Positions 22,003-30,266 are shown, numbered from the stretch's first letter. The stretch is 64,000 bases of DNA from Zunongwangia profunda SM-A87 (GCF_000023465.1 NC_014041.1:2858001-2922000); one strand, 5' to 3'. Made by a program: numbers and translations. Notes: generated by a model not told the origin, from the sequence alone.

Positions 22003-22689
22003 ATGTCTCAATTTTTAGATACACATGATATTACCAATAAAATTAATAAGCTTATTAAAAATGCTTCTAACAATATTTATATAGTTTCTCCTTACTTAAA
22101 AATTTCTAATACATTATATGAGCGACTTAACGACGCTTCAAAAAGAGGTGTTTACATTACAATTATATATGGAAAAGATAAACTTAATTCAAAAGATTTT
22201 AAGCGTTTAGGTGATCTCATAAATATTAATATTTATTATTATCATAATTTACACGCTAAGTGTTATTTTAATGATTCTGAAATGGTAATAACTTCAATGA
22301 ACATGTATGAATTTTCAGAAAAGAATAATCGAGAAATGGGTATTTATATAAATAAATCCAATGATAATAGTACTTTTTTAGATGCATTTCAAGAAACAAA
22401 ATCTATTATTGATAATTCTGAATTAAAAAAATCGAATCTAAATCTTCATTCCTCAAAAGAAAAACACAAAAAGCAAAATATTGATTCAGGTTATTGCATC
22501 AGATGTTCTAAATCTATAAAACATAATTCAGATAAACCTCTTTGTCCTAACTGTTATAAAAAATGGGTAGTTTATATGGATGTAGATTATACAGAGAATT
22601 ATTGCCATACTTGTAAAAAGGAAAAAGCTACAAGTGTTTTTAAACCCGAATGTTATTCTTGCTTTAAAAAGAAGAAAAAAGCTTCTTAA
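22003..22689 (+). CDS. PLD-family nuclease-like protein with two C-terminal zinc ribbons
   Basis: 228 residues. Residues 10-125 form a single phospholipase-D-type domain with the HKD motif HAKCYFND (His84, Lys86, Asp91) followed by ITSMN (96-100). Single-HKD proteins such as Nuc act as dimers and cleave DNA or RNA. The C-terminal third carries two Cys4 zinc ribbons (C165/C168/C181/C184 and C201/C204/C217/C220) and a Lys-rich end, suggesting nucleic-acid binding. It lies between the hairpin region and SSB, so a role in replication-intermediate processing or host DNA attack is plausible. Possible alternative: an addiction or exclusion gene. Confidence 0.7.
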   Translation: MSQFLDTHDITNKINKLIKNASNNIYIVSPYLKISNTLYERLNDASKRGVYITIIYGKDKLNSKDFKRLGDLININIYYYHNLHAKCYFNDSEMVITSMNMYEFSEKNNREMGIYINKSNDNSTFLDAFQETKSIIDNSELKKSNLNLHSSKEKHKKQNIDSGYCIRCSKSIKHNSDKPLCPNCYKKWVVYMDVDYTENYCHTCKKEKATSVFKPECYSCFKKKKKAS

Positions 22690-22816
22690 AAAAAACTTAT
22701 TATTCTTAATTTATCTCAAAAAACTTATTAAGTTTGCATTATACGAGTTCATTGACATACTGTGACTATAATTTTTGCTGTTAAGGGAAATTTTAGGTTT
22801 CTAAAATTTTTCACAC

Positions 22817-23206
22817 ATGGAGAGTATTTTTATTTCAGGAAATATCGGTAGTGATGCCGATGTAAAACAAAAATCACAAGATCAGTTTTTAATCCGTTTT
22901 AGCTTGGCAGCTACTAAAAAATGGATTGACCCCGAAACTGGTGAACAAGATTCGCGTACTAATTGGTATACGGTTTTTAAAAGAACAAAAAAACACCCTC
23001 AAAAATTAATAGATTTATTAAAAAAAGGACATAAGGTCTTAGTAGTTGGTGAGCCTTCATATAACGTCAATACTTACGGTAGTGGAGTTAAAGTTGAAGT
23101 ACTGGTTAACGCTAAGAATATTGAACTTCAAACCTTTGATAAATCTGATAATTCAGTTTCTAATAATCAAAATTCAGGTACGGACGATGATGACCTACCT
23201 TTTTAG
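22817..23206 (+). CDS. ssb: Single-stranded DNA-binding protein (prophage)
   Basis: 129 residues: OB-fold with the usual start (ESIFISGNIGSDADVKQ), the strand RTNWYTVFKR and KGHKVLVVGEPSYN, then a short linker and the acidic tip DDDDLPF at 123-129 that contacts host replication proteins. It coats ssDNA during rolling-circle replication started by the phage initiator. Its last bases overlap the next small gene. Confidence 0.92.
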   Translation: MESIFISGNIGSDADVKQKSQDQFLIRFSLAATKKWIDPETGEQDSRTNWYTVFKRTKKHPQKLIDLLKKGHKVLVVGEPSYNVNTYGSGVKVEVLVNAKNIELQTFDKSDNSVSNNQNSGTDDDDLPF

Positions 23207-23312
23207 AAATTGGCAAAAACTCCTTAATTATTTGATTTATGTAATTTGCTTATTCTTGGCAGGATATTTTACAGAGCAAATTATTACTTTAATCTATCAA
23301 TTAGGGTTTTAA
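23187..23312 (+). CDS. 41-residue membrane protein overlapping the end of ssb
   Basis: ATG at 23187 inside the acidic-tip codons of ssb. One membrane helix (LLNYLIYVICLFLAGYF) and a short second apolar stretch (IITLIYQLGF). A longer reading from 23046 would lie mostly inside ssb, so I choose the internal start. Function unknown. Confidence 0.4.
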   Translation: MMTYLFRNWQKLLNYLIYVICLFLAGYFTEQIITLIYQLGF

Positions 23313-23376
23313 TCGAACGGTCAAAAATTTAGTCCTAAATAATATTTAAAACACTAAGTTGAGATGTGATTATTCT

Positions 23377-23480
23377 TAACTTTGTATTTCCTGAGATATG
23401 AAAATATCCACTGTACAGCGATTAATTTTAATCGTAGTATGTTTTTACACAAAAGACGGTCTGCCAAACCGTCTTTTTTA
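23377..23480 (+). ncRNA. Possible short transcript between ssb and the right attachment site
   Basis: A TAACTTTG element (23377-23384) matching the Bacteroidota -7 consensus is followed about 70 bases later by a strong terminator (AAGACGG / CCGTCTT with T-run, 23451-23480). A 27-codon open frame (23398-23481) runs into the terminator, so a small RNA is more likely than a peptide. It abuts the attachment site. Confidence 0.35.
23451..23480 (+). terminator. Terminator at the right end of the prophage
   Basis: Stem AAGACGG / CCGTCTT with a 9-base loop and six T, directly before the dif-like site. Confidence 0.85.
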
Positions 23481-23490
23481 GGACTGATTT

Positions 23491-23518
23491 TTGACCTATA
23501 ATTTATATTATGTAAAAT
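23491..23518 (+). other. dif-like site C, right attachment site of the prophage
   Basis: XerC-side TTGACCTATAA, centre TTTATA, XerD-side TTATGTAAAAT, followed by AGAG. Overall form agrees with bacterial dif sites (E. coli XerD arm TTATGTTAAAT). Direct repeat of the site at 9474-9501 with identical centre. It may be, or may derive from, the chromosomal dif. Confidence 0.65.
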
Positions 23519-23592
23519 AGAGTATTTCAAATCCTCGCCCTATTTGGATAATTGTACAGAAAGTTTTTAAATACGCGCTTAATTTCGCACTA

Positions 23593-24177
23593 CTATTCAT
23601 CTTCTTTTTCGGGTAACGCCTCAAATTTACCGGTATATGATATATTATCACGTTGCGAACTATTTACCGATGTACTGGCGTTTCCATTCGAATATAGCGT
23701 AATAAAGAATTGATAGTTTTCAGAATCATCATTAGCGCTAAATTCATAGCGAACATAATCTTTATCTTTATTTTCGGTAAAGGATAATTCTTCCGGAATA
23801 CCCTTAAATTTAATCGCCCCGCGATCATTATAACCGCCGCCCATTTGCCGAACTCCAAAATACGGAAGAAAAACATCCACAGAATCTCCCTTGAACTTTA
23901 TATGATTTGGATTGCCGATCAAATTGATATTACCACTATTAAAATTTGGATTGCTGATAAAAGTCACCGTATTGGCCCGTAACGGATTGGCCCATTGGTT
24001 TTCGATTTCAAATTCTTTTTGTTGAGCGAATTGGCTAAGCTCCTCGAAATTATGAATATCCTTCATGGTATAGTTCGCCGCACCACAGCCAAAAAGTGCT
24101 ACCGCAATCAGCAAGACCAGAAAATATCTTCTGTATAGTACTAAATTTACCTTATATTGTTGGTTATCCTTCTTCAT
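23593..24177 (-). CDS. DUF4251-type lipoprotein
   Basis: 194 residues with a hydrophobic signal (YFLVLLIAVALFGCG, lipid Cys about 31), then a strand-rich domain with the DUF4251 pattern: NTVTFISNPNFNSGNINLIG, FLPYFGVRQMGGGYNDRGAI, YEFSANDDSENYQFFITLYS, SSQRDNISYTGKF. The family is restricted to Bacteroidota and is presumed to sit in the outer membrane facing the periplasm; function unknown. First chromosomal gene right of the prophage. Confidence 0.85.
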   Translation of the reverse strand: MKKDNQQYKVNLVLYRRYFLVLLIAVALFGCGAANYTMKDIHNFEELSQFAQQKEFEIENQWANPLRANTVTFISNPNFNSGNINLIGNPNHIKFKGDSVDVFLPYFGVRQMGGGYNDRGAIKFKGIPEELSFTENKDKDYVRYEFSANDDSENYQFFITLYSNGNASTSVNSSQRDNISYTGKFEALPEKEDE

Positions 24178-24259
24178 GACTATCCTGTTTTATATCAGTG
24201 CATAAGATACGAAATAGACTTTATTTTTAGACTTAAACGTTATTTATTAATTAGACATG

Positions 24260-25060
24260 GACTATTATTTAAAATTTTAAATGACTGTTCATGTACAATA
24301 ACTTTCATGTACAATAACTTTTGAACTTTCTAACTTTTTACTCAAAACAGACTTCTCGATACATCAAATTTTTCCATTACTTTCCAAAATTTGATACTCG
24401 AAGTGACCATTATTGAACTTTTTTGGAGGTTGAATGTTGAATTTGGAATTACTGTTCATGTACAATAACTTTTAAACCTTGAACTTTCTAATTTTCTAAC
24501 TTAAATTGTTGATTGAGATTTCTCGGCTTCATTTCATTGCGCTCGAAATGACAGCGGAATTATTTGTATTTAGAACATAGAAAAGAGAAAATAGATAAGA
24601 GACGCAAGAGTCAGGAAGCAGGATGATGAGTTTTGAATGTTGAATGACTGTTCATGTACAATAACTTTTGAACCTTGAACTTTTAAACTTTCTAACTTTT
24701 TACTCAAAACAGACTTCTCGATACATCAAATTTTTCCATTGCTTTCCAAAATTTGATACTCGAAGTGACCATTATGGAACTTTTTTGAATTTTAAATGTT
24801 GAATGTTGAGTGACTGTTCATGCACAATAACTTTTGAACCTTGAACCTTGAACCTTGAACTTTTGAACTTTCTAACTTTTTACTCAAAACAGCCTTCTCG
24901 ATACATCAAATTTTTCCATTGCTTTCCAAAATTTGATACTCGAAGTGACCATTATGGAACTTTTTTGAATTTTGAATGACCGTTCACAATACAACAACTT
25001 TTAAACTTTGAACTTTTCTACTTTCTACTTTCTTAAATGGTCTTAACAGCGGTTTTCTAG
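24260..25060. repeat. Composite block of REP-like repeats (reverse orientation)
   Basis: Same units as the block at 720-1710 but inverted. The CTTCTCGATACATCAAATTT...CTCGAAGTGACC unit lies at about 24350-24412, 24712-24771 and 24892-24951; the TTTCTCGGCTTCATTTCATT...GAAATGACA unit at about 24511-24556; TTCATGTACAATAACTTTTG words occur in between. No gene in 24178-25297. The three copies of the palindromic unit differ at few positions, suggesting recent spread or conversion. Confidence 0.85.
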
Positions 25061-25297
25061 TATAAATTAATTGTTTTAAAGCTTTACACCCTATAATTTT
25101 AGGGGTTATAGCTATAAATTAAGCGTAAATTTATTTTTAAACCCTTAATTTTACAGCTTAACGTAACAAAAATATTATGTAATCAATAAACAAGCCTATC
25201 GTTTTTTAAATCTATCTTAATTGTTTCTAAAAGAAGCCATAAAAACTTGTCTAAATACCGATTATTAGCGTTCTTAGGCTCATAAAAAAAAACTTTT

Positions 25298-25597
25298 ATG
25301 GAAACGATTTATCAATTTGTTGCTTTAAGTAAAAGCGAGCGTTTACAGAGTTTCGTTAATGAAAAACTCGAGAAAATAGAGCGTAAATATGACTTTATTA
25401 CCCGTGCAGAAGTTCACTTTAAAAGAAATCATGCCGATGATGAAAATGGATTTATATGTAACATCAAAGTGAGTGTACCTGGACCACAGCTTTTTGCGGA
25501 ATCCAATTCAAATTCTTTTGAAGCTGCGGCTGCCCAAACGATAAAAGATCTGGACAAACAATTAGATAAGAAAAAAGGACAAATGCAAACGCATTAA
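25298..25597 (+). CDS. hpf: Ribosome hibernation-promoting factor, short type
   Basis: 99 residues of the HPF/YfiA (RaiA) fold: KSERLQSFVNEKLEKIERKY, then the strand HFKRNHADDENGFICNIKVS and EAAAAQTIKDLDKQL. Short HPF binds the 30S subunit in stationary phase and blocks the mRNA/tRNA channel. Monocistronic, with a clear terminator 36 bases downstream. Upstream is the repeat block. Confidence 0.88.
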   Translation: METIYQFVALSKSERLQSFVNEKLEKIERKYDFITRAEVHFKRNHADDENGFICNIKVSVPGPQLFAESNSNSFEAAAAQTIKDLDKQLDKKKGQMQTH

Positions 25598-25632
25598 TTT
25601 TATTTCCCAAACACACACAAGCTAATACTAAG

Positions 25633-25667
25633 AAACCCTTTCAAAATATTTTGAAAGGGTTTTTTTG
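25633..25667. terminator. Terminator shared by hpf and the convergent aconitase gene
   Basis: AAACCCTTTCAAAA / TTTTGAAAGGGTTT, 14-bp perfect stem, with A/T-runs usable in both directions. Confidence 0.9.
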
Positions 25668-25686
25668 GGACTATATTCAAGTTCTA

Positions 25687-27681
25687 TTAGGCTTCTTCCT
25701 GAACTTGTTCATCTTTAAGACGCTGCTTAAATTCATTGATAATACCGCCTTTTAGCAATATATTTATTTGTCGATCACTTAAGGTATGCTTGGTTTCAAA
25801 TGTTACACTGTCTCCATTTTCTTTCTTCACATGTACCTTAATGTTATTTCGTTTTTCGACATCTTCTCTTAGATTTTTAAAACTAACACGGTCTCCCTGT
25901 TCAATTTTATCATAATCTGATTCGTCGATAAACTCTAAAGGTAAGATCCCGAAGTTTACCAGGTTCTGCCAGGCAATCCTTGCATAACTATTAGCGATTA
26001 CGGCATGTTGTCCTAAATATTTAGGCGCAATGGCAGCATGTTCACGGCTGGAACCCTGCGCATAGTTATCTTTGGCAACAACAATATGGCCTCCCTCCTT
26101 TTCCTTTGCATCCATAGCACGATCATAAAAACTTTCATCGATCACGGTATAGGAGAATTTGCTGATTTCCGGTAGGTTACTTCTAAAAGGTAAAACTTCT
26201 GCCCCTGCTTTTAAAATCTCATCGGTAGAAATATTATCGCCCATTTTTAATAATACGGGAACATTGATTTCATCAGCCAAAGGCTCGATAGTAGGTAGGG
26301 ATTTGATGTTAGGACCTTTTTCTAATTTTACTTCCTCTCCGTCTTCAGCCGGTGGGACTAACATATCTTCATTAATAATTTCTATTTCGGGAGCTTCATA
26401 TTTAGGATATTCCATATCAAAAATTTTCGCCAGATCCCGAGGGTCGGTTATTTCTCCGGTTAGTGCTGAAGCTGCTGCGGTTTCGGGGCTTACTAAATGT
26501 ACCTGATCATCTTTGGTACCACTACGATCTGGAAAGTTTCTAGGCATGGTTCTTAAACTAATGGTTCCGGAGGCCGGAGCCTGTCCCATTCCTATACATC
26601 CCATACATCCTGATTGGTGAAAACGAGCTCCTGCTTTAATCAAATTGGCAAAAGCACGGTTATCGATCATATTCTGAATAATTTGCCTGGAGGTTGGATT
26701 GATGTCTAATGACACATCGGAATTCACCGATTTATCCTTTACAATAGCTCCGGCGATCCAAAAATCACGAAGTCCCGGATTTGCTGAGGATCCGATAACT
26801 ACCTGACTGATTTTTTTTCCGGCAACTTCTTTAATTGGTACGACATTCCCCGGACTTGTTGGTAATGCGATTAACGGAATTAATTCGCTTAAGTTAATCT
26901 CGTCATGTAAATCGTATTCACAACCTTCATCGGGTAATAATTCTGTCCAATCTTCTTCTCTTTGTTGTGCCTTTAAGAATTTCTTAGTTTCCTGATCACT
27001 AGGGAAAACAGTGGTTGTTGCTCCAAGTTCTGCTCCCATATTAGCAATAACGTGACGATCCATCGCACTAAGGCTATCCAGGCCAGGGCCATAATATTCT
27101 ATAATTTTTCCTACTCCTCCTTTTACATCATAACGGCGAAGCATCTCTAAAATCACATCTTTAGCACTTACCCAATCTGGTAAAGTACCGGTAAGTTTTA
27201 CGCCCATTACTTGCGGCATTTTTACATAATACGGTTGTCCTGCAATGGCCGCTGCAACATCCAGTCCGCCGGTACCAATGGCTAACATTCCTAACGAGCC
27301 TGCTGCCGGAGTGTGACTATCTGAACCTACCAGGGTTTTACCCGGCTTACCAAATCGTTCCATATGAACGGGGTGGCTTACTCCGTTTCCCGGCCGACTA
27401 AACCAAAGTCCAAATTTTCTTGCGGCAGAAAGTAAGAATTTGTGATCGTCTGCGTTTTTAAAATCGGTTTGTAAAAGGTTATGATCTACATACTGCACCG
27501 CAACTTCGGTCTGGGCTTTTTTAAGTCCCATAGCCTCAAGTTCTAATTGTACCAGCGTACCGGTGGCATCCTGTAGTAAGGCCTGATCGATCTTAATACC
27601 AATTTCTTTTCCCGGGGTCATCATATCTCCTTCAAGAAGATGATCTTTAATAAGTTTTTGAGTGACGTTTAATTTTGACAT
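25687..27681 (-). CDS. Aconitate hydratase, Aquifex-type (short form)
   Basis: 664 residues. The N-terminal three aconitase domains are followed by the swivel domain (from about 490: NISTDEILKAGAEVLPF, GSSREHAA). Substrate and cluster motifs: LVGSDSHTPAAGSLGMLAIG, and QSGCMGCIGMG with two of the three Fe-S cysteines. It isomerises citrate to isocitrate in the TCA cycle. Length and sequence fit the shorter 'putative aconitase' group (about 640-660) rather than the 750-residue mitochondrial-type enzyme usual in this family, so a second aconitase may exist elsewhere, or it may act on a related hydroxy-acid. A 285-base leader precedes it. Confidence 0.85.
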   Translation of the reverse strand: MSKLNVTQKLIKDHLLEGDMMTPGKEIGIKIDQALLQDATGTLVQLELEAMGLKKAQTEVAVQYVDHNLLQTDFKNADDHKFLLSAARKFGLWFSRPGNGVSHPVHMERFGKPGKTLVGSDSHTPAAGSLGMLAIGTGGLDVAAAIAGQPYYVKMPQVMGVKLTGTLPDWVSAKDVILEMLRRYDVKGGVGKIIEYYGPGLDSLSAMDRHVIANMGAELGATTTVFPSDQETKKFLKAQQREEDWTELLPDEGCEYDLHDEINLSELIPLIALPTSPGNVVPIKEVAGKKISQVVIGSSANPGLRDFWIAGAIVKDKSVNSDVSLDINPTSRQIIQNMIDNRAFANLIKAGARFHQSGCMGCIGMGQAPASGTISLRTMPRNFPDRSGTKDDQVHLVSPETAAASALTGEITDPRDLAKIFDMEYPKYEAPEIEIINEDMLVPPAEDGEEVKLEKGPNIKSLPTIEPLADEINVPVLLKMGDNISTDEILKAGAEVLPFRSNLPEISKFSYTVIDESFYDRAMDAKEKEGGHIVVAKDNYAQGSSREHAAIAPKYLGQHAVIANSYARIAWQNLVNFGILPLEFIDESDYDKIEQGDRVSFKNLREDVEKRNNIKVHVKKENGDSVTFETKHTLSDRQINILLKGGIINEFKQRLKDEQVQEEA

Positions 27682-27900
27682 AGTTGGTTTCTTTTATCCA
27701 TCAAATTAAGAATTACAGGGCTAATAAAAGAGCTCTTTAACAATAAGTTATATCCAAATACCTCAATTTTCGCATAGTTTTTAGAAATTCTGTTACTTCC
27801 TAAATTTGCTGACGGATGATTTCTTAAATTTCATAACACAATGAAGACTGTTTGATTATTTACTGGTGTCTTCTCCCTGCTTTACCGGGATCCAAAAAAA

Positions 27901-27938
27901 TACCCTGTAATGTTCGAAATTGAACTATTACAGGGTAC
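27901..27938. terminator. Hairpin between the MBL-like and aconitase genes
   Basis: TACCCTGTAAT / ATTACAGGGTA, 11-bp perfect stem with a 16-base loop, downstream of the leftward gene at 27968-28687. Confidence 0.7.
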
Positions 27939-27967
27939 TACTCTCCTATATGTCGGAGCGATTTATA

Positions 27968-28687
27968 TTATTTGGTTCGGCTTAAGTCATTCAGGATATC
28001 GATTTGCTGTCCTTCATCTATATTAAAGGCCGGTTTTCCTTTTCTGGGGAAGAAATATGTGAATTCTTCTGCAAACGCGTTCCAGCTTTCGGCCAGTCCA
28101 AAATCGTCATTTTCCCGTTTCATTTCTGGACGCTTAAAGGTATTTAAATCAGAATCATAATTAGAGCCTACCGCATCGTCTCCTGGAAATACCATACCGT
28201 CATTAATTTCAGAATATACTAAAACAGAGGCTCCTCCATTACCCGGAAGATCGATCACTTTAATCGCAAAATGTTTTAGATCGTTAGCCTGGGTGGTGAT
28301 GTCTTTTGTTTTAAAGTCGTCTTTAAAATTATTTCTTGGATGCGCGTAAATCGGTGCGCCGTTGGCATCTTCAGAAATTGTTTTTAAATCAGCATAAGCA
28401 TCCTCTAATATACCATCGCAGGTAATCAGGATTCCTTTAATCTGGTAACCGTCATTTACCAGTTTTTTTACGGCAGCTTTGGTTTCTTCTTCAACTACAT
28501 CAATAAGGATAATATCTCTACGGTTAATATGTCTGATGGCATAGCCCTGATTAAAGACTCCATCTTTTTCTTTTCCTTTAATCAAAAAAGTATCCGGAAT
28601 TAATTTTAGAAATTTTCCGGTTTCTCCTTGTTGAATATACTCTGCCGATTGGCTTTGCAATACCTCCACTTTATCTACAGTCTTCAT
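27968..28687 (-). CDS. Metallo-beta-lactamase-fold protein with degenerate active site
   Basis: 239 residues. The strand order resembles an MBL-fold hydrolase (NQGYAIRHINRRDIILIDVV, KKLVNDGYQIKGILITCDG, AKVIDLPGNGG-like strand, VLVYSEINDGMVFPGDDAVG). At the position of the metal motif HxHxDH it reads ITCDGILEDAYADL, and the later DLPGNGGAS replaces the usual PGHTPGS. Zinc binding is therefore unlikely in the standard way. It may be a non-catalytic or altered-specificity member. Monocistronic with flanking hairpins. Confidence 0.6.
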   Translation of the reverse strand: MKTVDKVEVLQSQSAEYIQQGETGKFLKLIPDTFLIKGKEKDGVFNQGYAIRHINRRDIILIDVVEEETKAAVKKLVNDGYQIKGILITCDGILEDAYADLKTISEDANGAPIYAHPRNNFKDDFKTKDITTQANDLKHFAIKVIDLPGNGGASVLVYSEINDGMVFPGDDAVGSNYDSDLNTFKRPEMKRENDDFGLAESWNAFAEEFTYFFPRKGKPAFNIDEGQQIDILNDLSRTK

Positions 28688-28835
28688 ATAAATTGATTTT
28701 TTTATTAGCTTGTTTGAAGGTACAAAGGCATTTATCTTTTTACAAGGCTGTTTAGAGGGGTTTAACTCGTATTTAGGAATCTGTTAACGCCCGCTCTACT
28801 TCATCTCTACTACATGTTCTATTTTTATAAATCAA

Positions 28836-28871
28836 CAAAGCCACTCTTATCTGTTATTAAGAGTGGCTTTG
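28836..28871. terminator. Terminator after the OmpA-like lipoprotein gene
   Basis: CAAAGCCACTCTTA (28836-28849) / TAAGAGTGGCTTTG (28858-28871), 14-bp perfect stem with 8-base loop. Confidence 0.85.
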
Positions 28872-28968
28872 CTTATAGTTACTATCTGGCAATGTTCGAT
28901 CTACACTTTTTCAACACCTTCTTCTATAGAGCATTGAAAAGGTAGCAGCGAACTTCACTTCATTGATC

Positions 28969-29667
28969 TTAATTTTCAGAAGTTTTTTGCTCTGCTTCTT
29001 GTTTTAAATCTTCGTTGGCAACAATAGCAATTTCTACTCTTCTGTTTTTAGAACGCCCTTCAGCAGTAGAGTTATCATACTTTGGTTGAGCTTCACCATA
29101 CCATTTGGTATCAAACCTGCTGGCAGCAATACCATGATCGGTTAAAAAGTTAGTCACCGCCTGAGCTCTGTTTTTAGAAAGGGTAAGGTTATAACTTTCA
29201 CTACCAGTATTATCGGTATGCCCTTCAACTAAAATATTAGTATCTGGATATTCTTTAAAGATATTAGCCAGTTTATTTAAGGTCTCTTCAGATTTTGCAT
29301 TGATATTATATTTTTCAGTAGCAAAATAAACACCACTATTTTCATCGAAAGTCACATTAATTCCTTCCCCTACACGTTCAACTTCAGCTCCGGGAACTTC
29401 AGTCTCTATTTTTTTGGCTTGCTTATCCATTCTATTCCCGATGTACGCACCGGCAGCACCACCAACAACACCTCCAATAATTGCTCCTAAAGCAGAGTTT
29501 CCATCACCGGTATTATTACCAATTACCCCGCCAATAGCTGCACCACCTGCAGATCCTATAACGGCTCCTTTTTGTTTATTATTTGCGTTTTGGATCGCAT
29601 CACAGCTTACCAGTACACTAGCAGCAAAAAATACGGCTACGATTTTATTTATTGTCTTTTTCATCAT
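28969..29667 (-). CDS. OmpA-family lipoprotein with glycine-zipper segment
   Basis: 232 residues: signal with lipobox VLVSCDA (Cys about 22), a glycine-zipper membrane segment at about 37-82 (GAVIGSAGGAAIGGVIGNN; ALGAIIGGVVGGAAGAYIGN), then an OmpA C-terminal domain (about 105-225) with VEGHTDNTGSESYNLTLSKN and GRSKNRRVEI that bind peptidoglycan. It tethers the outer membrane to the wall. Similar to YiaD-type proteins. Followed by a terminator; upstream lies a separate lipocalin-like gene. Confidence 0.9.
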   Translation of the reverse strand: MMKKTINKIVAVFFAASVLVSCDAIQNANNKQKGAVIGSAGGAAIGGVIGNNTGDGNSALGAIIGGVVGGAAGAYIGNRMDKQAKKIETEVPGAEVERVGEGINVTFDENSGVYFATEKYNINAKSEETLNKLANIFKEYPDTNILVEGHTDNTGSESYNLTLSKNRAQAVTNFLTDHGIAASRFDTKWYGEAQPKYDNSTAEGRSKNRRVEIAIVANEDLKQEAEQKTSEN

Positions 29668-29700
29668 TTTAATTATTTAATATTCAATTTTTTTTAAATC

Positions 29701-30180
29701 TTATTTAGTAAACATCATTCTAATTACAAATGGTGATCCTTCTAAGGTCACGGTTTGCTCCCATACCATAGAAGTGCCGGTAAGGCTTACCAGATTTAAC
29801 CGGAATCCCTGGTTACCATTGGTAGATTTGTATTTTTCGTTTACGGGTTTTAGCAGAAAGTCATACATTCCCTGCGGTGTATTTTCCTCGTCGATAGACC
29901 ATATGTAATAACGGGGACCTCCTACACAGTTGGGACCAGAAATTTCGTAAGTCCCTCTATTATTATTGGATACAAAATCCCAGGTACTTCCTTCAAAACA
30001 ACTGGCAGAAGCATCATTAAATAGCGTTACATCAAACGTCCCAGTGTTGTTAGGATAAGTAATGTTGGTAAGCGTCCATGTTCCATCAAACGTCTTTCTT
30101 GCTTCTTTGGCTACTTTACTTGGCCCGCCACAAGACACTAATAAAATAAGTAGTGCTGTAATTGAAATTACTTTCTTCAT
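29701..30180 (-). CDS. Lipocalin-like lipoprotein
   Basis: 159 residues: signal peptide with lipobox LLVSCGG (Cys about 17), then a strand-rich domain starting FDGTWTLTNITYPNN, the typical opening of bacterial lipocalin-like proteins, with a conserved Cys pair (ASCFEG, GPNCVGG). Ends VIRMMFTK. Probably an outer-membrane-anchored binding protein; ligand unknown. Only 33 bases separate it from the OmpA-like gene downstream, so the two may be co-transcribed. Confidence 0.75.
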   Translation of the reverse strand: MKKVISITALLILLVSCGGPSKVAKEARKTFDGTWTLTNITYPNNTGTFDVTLFNDASASCFEGSTWDFVSNNNRGTYEISGPNCVGGPRYYIWSIDEENTPQGMYDFLLKPVNEKYKSTNGNQGFRLNLVSLTGTSMVWEQTVTLEGSPFVIRMMFTK

Positions 30181-30266
30181 AGTAGTAGTTTTTATAAAAA
30201 AAAAACCAAATGCAGCGCAACATGTTTTTGAGGTCTACATTGGATAAATTTTCGTTGCTGCTTCGA

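Larger units (their letters stand above)
9474..23518 (+). mobile_element. Integrase-less prophage resembling a tailless membrane-containing ssDNA phage
   Basis: About 14 kb between two direct dif-like sites. Rightward genes: three unknowns, a filamentous-phage-type rolling-circle initiator, small RHH-like and membrane proteins, a 267-residue capsid candidate, a very basic protein, membrane proteins, M23 peptidase, holin-like protein, LRR-like protein and a secreted protein. A leftward cluster of five small genes with an HTH protein follows, then a giant hairpin, then rightward PLD nuclease and SSB genes. There is no integrase, terminase, tail gene, Zot/pI ATPase or Walker A protein. The initiator plus SSB argue for ssDNA replication; the many small membrane proteins with an icosahedral-size coat candidate argue for a lipid-containing virion such as FLiP. 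Integration by host XerC/XerD is inferred. Confidence 0.75.

Noticed and set aside
22752..22774. Sigma-70-like TTGACA...TATAAT before ssb
   Set aside because: The two words are only 9 bases apart, too close for a promoter.
9474..23518. Inovirus (filamentous) prophage
   Set aside because: The initiator fits, but there is no Zot/pI ATPase and no pVIII-like small coat, and the capsid candidate is far too large and strand-rich.
9474..23518. Microvirus prophage
   Set aside because: No VP1-type large coat, no pilot protein pattern, and the genome is more than twice the usual size.
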